A stretch of DNA of 44,400 nucleotides from positions 1-44,400 of the forward strand of contig JABDKP010000119.1 of assembly GCA_013002175.1 (NCBI GenBank). The letters are read 5' to 3'. The DNA comes from Ilumatobacter sp. (GTDB taxonomy: Bacteria; Actinomycetota; Acidimicrobiia; Acidimicrobiales; Ilumatobacteraceae). The stretch's first letter is position 1. Every line of letters starts with the position of its first letter. Positions 40,801 through 44,400 of this stretch are shown here, piece after piece. The position numbers were made by a program, and so were the translations under genes. The notes beneath the pieces are model-generated. The model was given only the letters and a program-made list of their open reading frames with translations. It was not told the origin of the DNA and did not search any database.

Positions 40801-41293
40801 CGACGACCCGAAGGTGAACGAGTTGTGGAAGCGACTCGTGCTCGCCCACGGGGCGTCCGGGCAGATCGAGATCTCGACGATGTTGATCGACGGCGAGATC
40901 GCCGGGTTCGTGATCGGCATCATCGACGACGACGCCTACCGCGTCTTCGACGGCCACTTCAACAGCGAGTTCCACCGCTATTCGCCCGGTCGGATCATCG
41001 AGTCCGCCGTGCTCGAACGGGCCGCGGTCGACGCCCGGTTCCGGGAGCTCGACTGGATGGCCGGCGTCGCCGCCGAGAAGATCCTCACCTCGAACCACAA
41101 CGAGGGTCGGATGCAGCTCGTTGCCTCGTCGAAGGCCAACGCCAAGCCGGCGCCGAAGCCAATCCCCGACCACGCCCCGAACGGCGCGGACGGCAAGAAG
41201 GAGCATGCCGAGGTCCCGGTCGACACGACCCGCAATGGCCCGAAGCCGAAGGCGGCGAAGAAGAATTCGAGCGTCCTGCTCGGGGACGCCTGA
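37871..41293 (+). CDS. membrane GGDEF-EAL protein fused to a CelD/BcsL-type GNAT acyltransferase module
   Basis: 1140 aa. About eight membrane helices (residues 5-305) precede a GGDEF domain (about 318-480) with DALTGLANRVLF, an inhibitory-site RxxD (RTND) exactly five residues before the active loop, and the loop SGDEF near 394. The EAL domain (about 490-735) keeps EALIRW, VNLSVRQL, EITES, DDFGTGYSSLSYL, IKIDKSF and EGIE, so both cyclic-di-GMP synthesis and breakdown look possible. Residues about 745-1075 match the CelD/BcsL GNAT family, notably FLSRNMRRQIKKAWNRL and HFNSEFHRYSPGRIIES, followed by a Lys/Pro-rich tail. This joins c-di-GMP turnover to an acyltransferase linked elsewhere to cellulose or exopolysaccharide production. 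The EamA gene follows 24 bases later. Confidence 0.88.
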   Translation: MRANVWKIYLTLAVAVAATYFLVETTSLSKLVLYNGIGLSAVIAVLFGIWRNQPTNKKAWYLIAGSLASFLTADIVYYVLEIIHNEPPFPSIADAFYLGMYPVMILGMLSLLRTVSPGRDMAGLIDATLVAVATFAVLGILVMDTYITDADVTLLERLISIAYPVMDVALVAVAARLMAAVHLKQRTFVFMTIALLSLLVADTLYGVLGIAGTFTTGGPADAFWLGFYVLIATGALHPSMGDNLAARDSNLATITKPRLGLLFLVVTAVPLIDLLWGEPFDKLLTTVASMIMFSLVLVRLMGLMSVVQHKEKQARHDARHDALTGLANRVLFGERVESFVNQRKDGVVSVLFVDLDDFKFINDSLGHHVGDELLVAVAARLEDCVRTNDVVARLSGDEFAVLLESAVDRQDAVAVAQRVQDSLEDPVIIDDREIMISASVGIAVERRSNIERAETILRAADVAMYRAKSKGKGRFEFFEQGMHLEAIERLDLKTDLQVALERGQFELNYQPIVDMNTEKVRSVEALIRWNHPTRGYVLPDRFINLAEQTGQIVPIGRWVLREACNQVMRWRKEHPDTAPKGVAVNLSVRQLHDPKLLEDVADALSVSGLEPQALTLEITESMLIEETDRGSRALDQLKAMKVKIAIDDFGTGYSSLSYLRRFPVDTIKIDKSFVAEMETSPTSVALVRAVIDLAHSLEVATVAEGIETEDQKLQLSGLNCTYGQGYYFSRPMSAGAIDEKLVTAAKNAKARRHAPLDVEILDGLESTRDVVPQLGSLHSELGVPVMARTRWMETWASVYEEWEPMTVLVRERTTGRVEAAALLAHKEDGFGGHDIVAMGHGTIACTRFPSRSERASKLLTKGIKDRLSQFGKWTLHFQQLPEGDPVTKLLAQQLSNAEMTPDLWVPQVIFDDDSSLNDFLSRNMRRQIKKAWNRLATDGHRVEMKIARSEFEIMEVLPRIEEIHVERDHDTGRESDLDDPKVNELWKRLVLAHGASGQIEISTMLIDGEIAGFVIGIIDDDAYRVFDGHFNSEFHRYSPGRIIESAVLERAAVDARFRELDWMAGVAAEKILTSNHNEGRMQLVASSKANAKPAPKPIPDHAPNGADGKKEHAEVPVDTTRNGPKPKAAKKNSSVLLGDA

Positions 41294-41317
41294 CCGTCTC
41301 CTCGGGAGGAGACACCG

Positions 41318-42661
41318 ATGTCCGCCCTCTTCGCGCTCGCCGCCGCAATCGGCTGGGGATCATCCGACTTCGCAGCCGGCTACGCCAGCCGCCGGTCGTC
41401 GGCGGTCTCGGTCGTCATCCTCACGCACTTCGCCGCACTGCTGGTGCTGCTGGTGTTCGCGGTCGACCTCGGTCCCGTCTGGACGATGTGTGGCGACCTC
41501 GTCGCCACCATCGGCCCCGGTGACGGCGGCGGTTCGATCCGCTGGGGCGGACCGGGCATCGCCGGCACGCCGACCACGGCCGACATCGGCTGGGGGATCG
41601 CCGCCGGTCTCGGCGGAGGTGTCGGGGCGATGTTGCTGTTCCGTGGGCTCGGCAAGGGTTCGATGGCGGTCGTCGCTCCGATCACCGCCGCCGGCGCCGC
41701 CGTCATCCCCGTCCTGTTCGGCCTCGCGACCGGCGACCCGGTGACCGTCGTCGGCATCGCGGGCATCGGGCTTGCGCTCTTTGCGATCGTGCTCGTGTCA
41801 CTCGGCGGCCCGGAAACCTCCGACGCCGCGACCGGGCCGGTCGCGGCCGACGGCGCGAGCCCGTTTCGTCCACCACCCCCGCCACACCACCCAGCCGCAT
41901 CGGGCGGGTCGGACACGGCCCTGCTCGTCGCGCGACCCACGATCGAGTCCCCTGCGGTGCCGCACGGCGCGACCGTCGCCTTCCGTCGCGCGCTGCTCGC
42001 GCTGATGGCCGTCGCCGGGCTGTGTGCCGGTGCGATCGCGATGCCGGCCCTCGACGCGTTGCTCGTCCACGGGGAACTCACCGGCTCCGACGCCGCCGGC
42101 CTCGTGCTGGCGGTCGCGATCGTCGGCCTCGCCGCCTTCGCATTGCACCGCGGCGCACCACTGCTCGACGCGATGGATCACGAGCGACGAATGCAGGCGG
42201 TGGGGAGCCGGACGGCTCCGCGGGCGGCCGATCGCTCGTGGCGCGCGATCATCCGCCAGCCCGGTGTCACCGAGGCGCTGTTCTCCGGCCTCGGATTCGG
42301 GTTGTTCTTCGTCTTCATCTACCGCGCCAGCGAGGCGGCGGGGCATTGGCCGCTCGTCGGTGCACGCCTCGTGTCGGTCGTCCTCTTCGTCGTGATCGCC
42401 TCGGCCACTGCGACCGCCCTGCTCCCCGACCGGGCCTCGCGCCCGCCGGTGATCCTCGCAGGGCTGCTCGACGCGGCTGCGGCGATCTTCTTCGTGATGT
42501 CCACCCGCGTCGGCCTGCTGTCGGTCGGTGCGGTGATCGCCGCGCTGTACCCGGTGGCGACCGTCGTACTGGCGCGGGTGATCACCAAGGAGCGCATCCG
42601 GCGGCAGCAGCTGACCGGGCTCGTCCTCGCGCTCGTCGCCGTCGGCCTGCTCGCCGTCTGA
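41318..42661 (+). CDS. EamA/DMT-family transporter
   Basis: 447 aa with about ten membrane helices in two EamA halves: the first begins ALFALAAAIGWGSSDFAAGY, the second ends SVGAVIAALYPVATVVLARV and GLVLALVAVGLLAV. Between them lies an unusually long Pro-rich, probably cytoplasmic loop (about residues 166-220, SPFRPPPPPHHPAASGG). The substrate is not predictable; family members export amino acids or metabolites. A good GGGAGGAG ribosome binding site precedes the ATG. It lies 24 bases behind the GGDEF-EAL-GNAT gene and may be in its operon. Convergent with the phosphoesterase, with 2 bases between. Confidence 0.85.
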   Translation: MSALFALAAAIGWGSSDFAAGYASRRSSAVSVVILTHFAALLVLLVFAVDLGPVWTMCGDLVATIGPGDGGGSIRWGGPGIAGTPTTADIGWGIAAGLGGGVGAMLLFRGLGKGSMAVVAPITAAGAAVIPVLFGLATGDPVTVVGIAGIGLALFAIVLVSLGGPETSDAATGPVAADGASPFRPPPPPHHPAASGGSDTALLVARPTIESPAVPHGATVAFRRALLALMAVAGLCAGAIAMPALDALLVHGELTGSDAAGLVLAVAIVGLAAFALHRGAPLLDAMDHERRMQAVGSRTAPRAADRSWRAIIRQPGVTEALFSGLGFGLFFVFIYRASEAAGHWPLVGARLVSVVLFVVIASATATALLPDRASRPPVILAGLLDAAAAIFFVMSTRVGLLSVGAVIAALYPVATVVLARVITKERIRRQQLTGLVLALVAVGLLAV

Positions 42662-42663
42662 GC

Positions 42664-43671
42664 TCAGCGGAGCTCGATGTTGAAGCAGCGGTCGCTCAGC
42701 GAGCCGAGCGCGTACGACTCGTAGTCGATGCCGAAGTCGCTGTAGAGCGACCGACACGACTCGCTCCACGCCAGCGCGGCCGGTGACGACATCCGGTGGA
42801 CGACCTGCATCACCCCGCCGTCGTACACGCGGTACTCGGCCCACGTGCCCGGGAAGTCCTTCGTGCAGCCGACCTCGATCGTCGGCACACCGGACACGGT
42901 CATCGTCCGGACACGGTGACGATGCGTGTGCCCCGCGGCGTAGGCGAGGATGCTCGTGCGCCGGGCAACCACCGCGTCCAACGCGTCGCTGCTGTCCGGA
43001 TGCAGCCCGAAATAGTCGTCGCTGCGCCGTCCGCTCGCCTGCCCGATCCACTGCTGGTGGTGGCCCATCACCAACACCGGATCGGTGCTCGCCGCGCACT
43101 GAGCGTCGAGCCACTCGATCTGCTCGGGCCGGAGCTGCCCGGTCGTCGCACCGGGGATCGCGGTGTCCAGCAACGCGACCGCCACACCGGGCAGGTCGAT
43201 CCAGCGGTCGCCGGCGTACGCGGCCTGATGGCGGTAGGCGTCGTGGTTGCCGCGAACGACATGCAGCCGATCGCCGAACGGCGTGCGGTAGCACTCCTCG
43301 AACGCGGCCCACTCCTGCGGTGCACCGTCGAGCGACAGATCCCCCTTGACGATCACGGCGGCGGCGTCGATCGTCGCGATCTCCTCGACGGCGGCGCGGT
43401 TCATCACCTCCGGGTACGGCTCGCTGCCCGCTGGGACCCGGCGGATCGGCCCCGACGGCTCGTCGTCGACCCGGCCGGCCTCGACTTCGCCGAAGTGGAC
43501 GTCGTTGACGGTCGCGATCCGGCAGCGCAGTGCGCCCGACGGCCGCGGCAGTGTCCTGACCGTCGTGCCGTCGAGGTCGTACGCGGTGTCCGCATCGAGG
43601 CCGTCGTGTCGCCGGACGGTCGTGCCGTCGTGGATCACGACGAGGTCGTCGGCGACCGTCGTGACGTCCAT
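42664..43671 (-). CDS. calcineurin-like metallophosphoesterase
   Basis: 335 aa. The five metal-site blocks are in order: NDVHFGEVE (near residue 55), VKGDLSLDG (near 108), VRGNHDAY (near 138), VMGHHQQW (near 203) and AAGHTHRHRVR (near 245). All binuclear ligands are therefore present. Residues 1-50 form a short beta-rich region typical of the 3',5'-cAMP phosphodiesterase-like subgroup, but the substrate is unknown. The gene follows the AccE-like gene by 55 bases on the same strand. No leaderless -10 precedes it, so co-transcription is likely. Confidence 0.87.
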   Translation of the reverse strand: MDVTTVADDLVVIHDGTTVRRHDGLDADTAYDLDGTTVRTLPRPSGALRCRIATVNDVHFGEVEAGRVDDEPSGPIRRVPAGSEPYPEVMNRAAVEEIATIDAAAVIVKGDLSLDGAPQEWAAFEECYRTPFGDRLHVVRGNHDAYRHQAAYAGDRWIDLPGVAVALLDTAIPGATTGQLRPEQIEWLDAQCAASTDPVLVMGHHQQWIGQASGRRSDDYFGLHPDSSDALDAVVARRTSILAYAAGHTHRHRVRTMTVSGVPTIEVGCTKDFPGTWAEYRVYDGGVMQVVHRMSSPAALAWSESCRSLYSDFGIDYESYALGSLSDRCFNIELR

Positions 43672-43726
43672 CAGCGCACGCTCACCACCTGCGGAATCCG
43701 GTGCGGCGGCGCTGTGTCGTGCGACC

Positions 43727-43945
43727 TCATCGCCACGGCCGGAGTCGGCGGACCGGCAGTGGGCGGGCCCAGTTGCGGCTGCTGAAACGCCACGCCGTGT
43801 TACGTGGTTCGGTGTCCGGCGGGGCCGCCGTGGTGCGAGGCCAGAGCGCCTCCATCGCCGCGACGATCGCGGCGGCCTCCTCGTCGGTCGGCACGGGCGC
43901 GACCGCGACGCGCAGCGGTGTGTCGACGTCGGTGTCGCGGTGCAT
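43727..43945 (-). CDS. AccE-like acyl-CoA carboxylase epsilon subunit
   Basis: 72 aa. The pattern fits the small epsilon subunits of actinobacterial acyl-CoA carboxylases: a strand LRVAVAPVPTDEEAAAIVAA leading into an amphipathic helix, a variable Thr/Pro linker, and the terminal NTAWRFSSRNWARPLP, with the conserved Trp and Arg/Ser. These subunits stabilise propionyl- or acetyl-CoA carboxylase complexes. No carboxylase subunit is in this window, though one may lie beyond the right edge. TAGGCT stands 6 bases before the ATG. Identification rests on a short pattern. Confidence 0.55.
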   Translation of the reverse strand: MHRDTDVDTPLRVAVAPVPTDEEAAAIVAAMEALWPRTTAAPPDTEPRNTAWRFSSRNWARPLPVRRLRPWR

Positions 43946-43951
43946 CGCGGC

Positions 43952-43957
43952 AGCCTA
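43952..43957 (-). promoter_or_regulatory. leaderless-type -10 element TAGGCT
   Basis: On the minus strand it ends 6 bases before the ATG at 43945. Confidence 0.5.
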
Positions 43958-43995
43958 TTGTGCCCGCCGCCGCGGGACGCAGGCGCCGTCCGCGG

Positions 43996-44400
43996 TCAGT
44001 CGTCGCCGACGACCCACGTGGCGCGTGCCGGGCGGGTGACGATGCTGCCGGCTGCGTGGTCGTGGAAGCTGCGACGCTGCTGGTCGAGAAACGCGACGAT
44101 GAAGCCGAACATCAGCACCGGCGAGATCAGGCCCCGCAGGACGAATCGCATGGCGGCGTCGTTGACGGAGATGTGGCCGCCCGTGGTCAACTCGACCACC
44201 TCGGTGTTCGTGACGCGGTTGCCGAACCACTTGCCGGTCGCGGCGATGCTGCGGGCGTAGAGGCGGGCGGCGTACCCGAAACCGGCGGCGGCGGCGATCA
44301 GGCCGGCCAGCCCGAGCAGCGAGGCGCGACCGATCCACATGAGAACGATCCCCGGCGACATCAGCACGAGCGTGGCGGCGAGGTCGACCAGCACGCCGAC
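43996..44400 (-). CDS. RDD-family membrane protein, 5' end outside window
   Basis: The C-terminal 134 residues are visible and the frame runs open to the right edge. Hydrophobic helices (VLVDLAATLVLMSPGIVLM; LLGLAGLIAAAAGFGYAARL) are followed by TGKWFGNRVTNTEVVEL, which matches the GxxxGxRV block of RDD proteins, then another helix region, RFVLRGLISPVLMFGFIVA, and DQQRRSFHDHAAGSIV, the usual RDD end (normally DKxxQTxHDxxAxTxV). Function is unknown; RDD proteins are often linked to transport or ion exchange. The starting RDD residues would lie beyond base 44400. Confidence 0.75.
   Translation of the reverse strand, partial: VGVLVDLAATLVLMSPGIVLMWIGRASLLGLAGLIAAAAGFGYAARLYARSIAATGKWFGNRVTNTEVVELTTGGHISVNDAAMRFVLRGLISPVLMFGFIVAFLDQQRRSFHDHAAGSIVTRPARATWVVGDD

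Overview
The window is a gene-dense stretch of high-GC actinobacterial chromosome. The evidence is a rex-hemACD cluster, a SigR/RsrA-type (mycothiol-linked) sigma/anti-sigma pair, a DUF2510 head domain, an AccE-like epsilon subunit, twin-arginine exported M23 peptidases and a 13E12/DUF222 protein. A lineage such as Acidimicrobiia/Ilumatobacter would fit, but that is inference from gene content, not a database match. No stretch longer than 300 bases lacks a gene. The longest gaps are about 200 bases (33931-34128) and about 165 bases (17671-17833 and 37702-37870).

Layout. 1-943: left-truncated DUF222/13E12 protein on the minus strand. 1039-2629: a 27-aa membrane peptide coupled to an acyl-CoA ligase. 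2727-6364: Rex operator, rex, hemA, hemC, hemD. 6448-10177: two genes for surface or secreted beta-rich proteins that separate the early haem genes from hemB and hemL (10317-12697). 12746-13441: anchored protein of unknown function. 13456-17015 (minus): a four-gene operon of epimerase, degenerate acyltransferase-like protein, alpha/beta hydrolase and FAD oxidoreductase. 17014-18574: two Tat-exported LytM/M23 endopeptidases. 18649-22743 (minus): scramblase-like protein, catalytically dead phosphatase-like protein, TilS, a 50-aa membrane peptide, RsrA, SigR and a MarR regulator. 22873-24069: hydrolase, VOC protein, tRNA-Thr(CGT).

24101-32296 is a carotenoid locus, mostly on the minus strand: crtE, crtI, crtB, a CruF-like hydratase, a second CrtI/CrtD-like oxidoreductase and a glycosyltransferase. 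From crtB onward the genes overlap by 1-4 bases. A CrtA-like monooxygenase and a plsY gene follow. The predicted product is a ketolated and/or hydroxylated, glycosylated acyclic carotenoid. 32343-35454: xseB, xseA, rmuC. 35511-37701: COG0523 GTPase, 2-hydroxyacid dehydrogenase, cupredoxin lipoprotein. 37871-41293: a 1140-aa membrane GGDEF-EAL protein fused to a CelD/BcsL-type GNAT module, the most unusual protein here. It is followed by an EamA transporter, a metallophosphoesterase, an AccE-like subunit and a right-truncated RDD membrane protein.

Two patterns cut across the genes. First, at least 17 genes that head transcription units have a TAnnnT hexamer ending 6-9 bases before the start codon, as expected for leaderless transcription. 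Second, a 31-bp palindromic repeat with core GTTGTGCC-N-GGCACAAC is scattered through the window. One copy carries a stop codon and another lies in frame inside the cruF-like gene.
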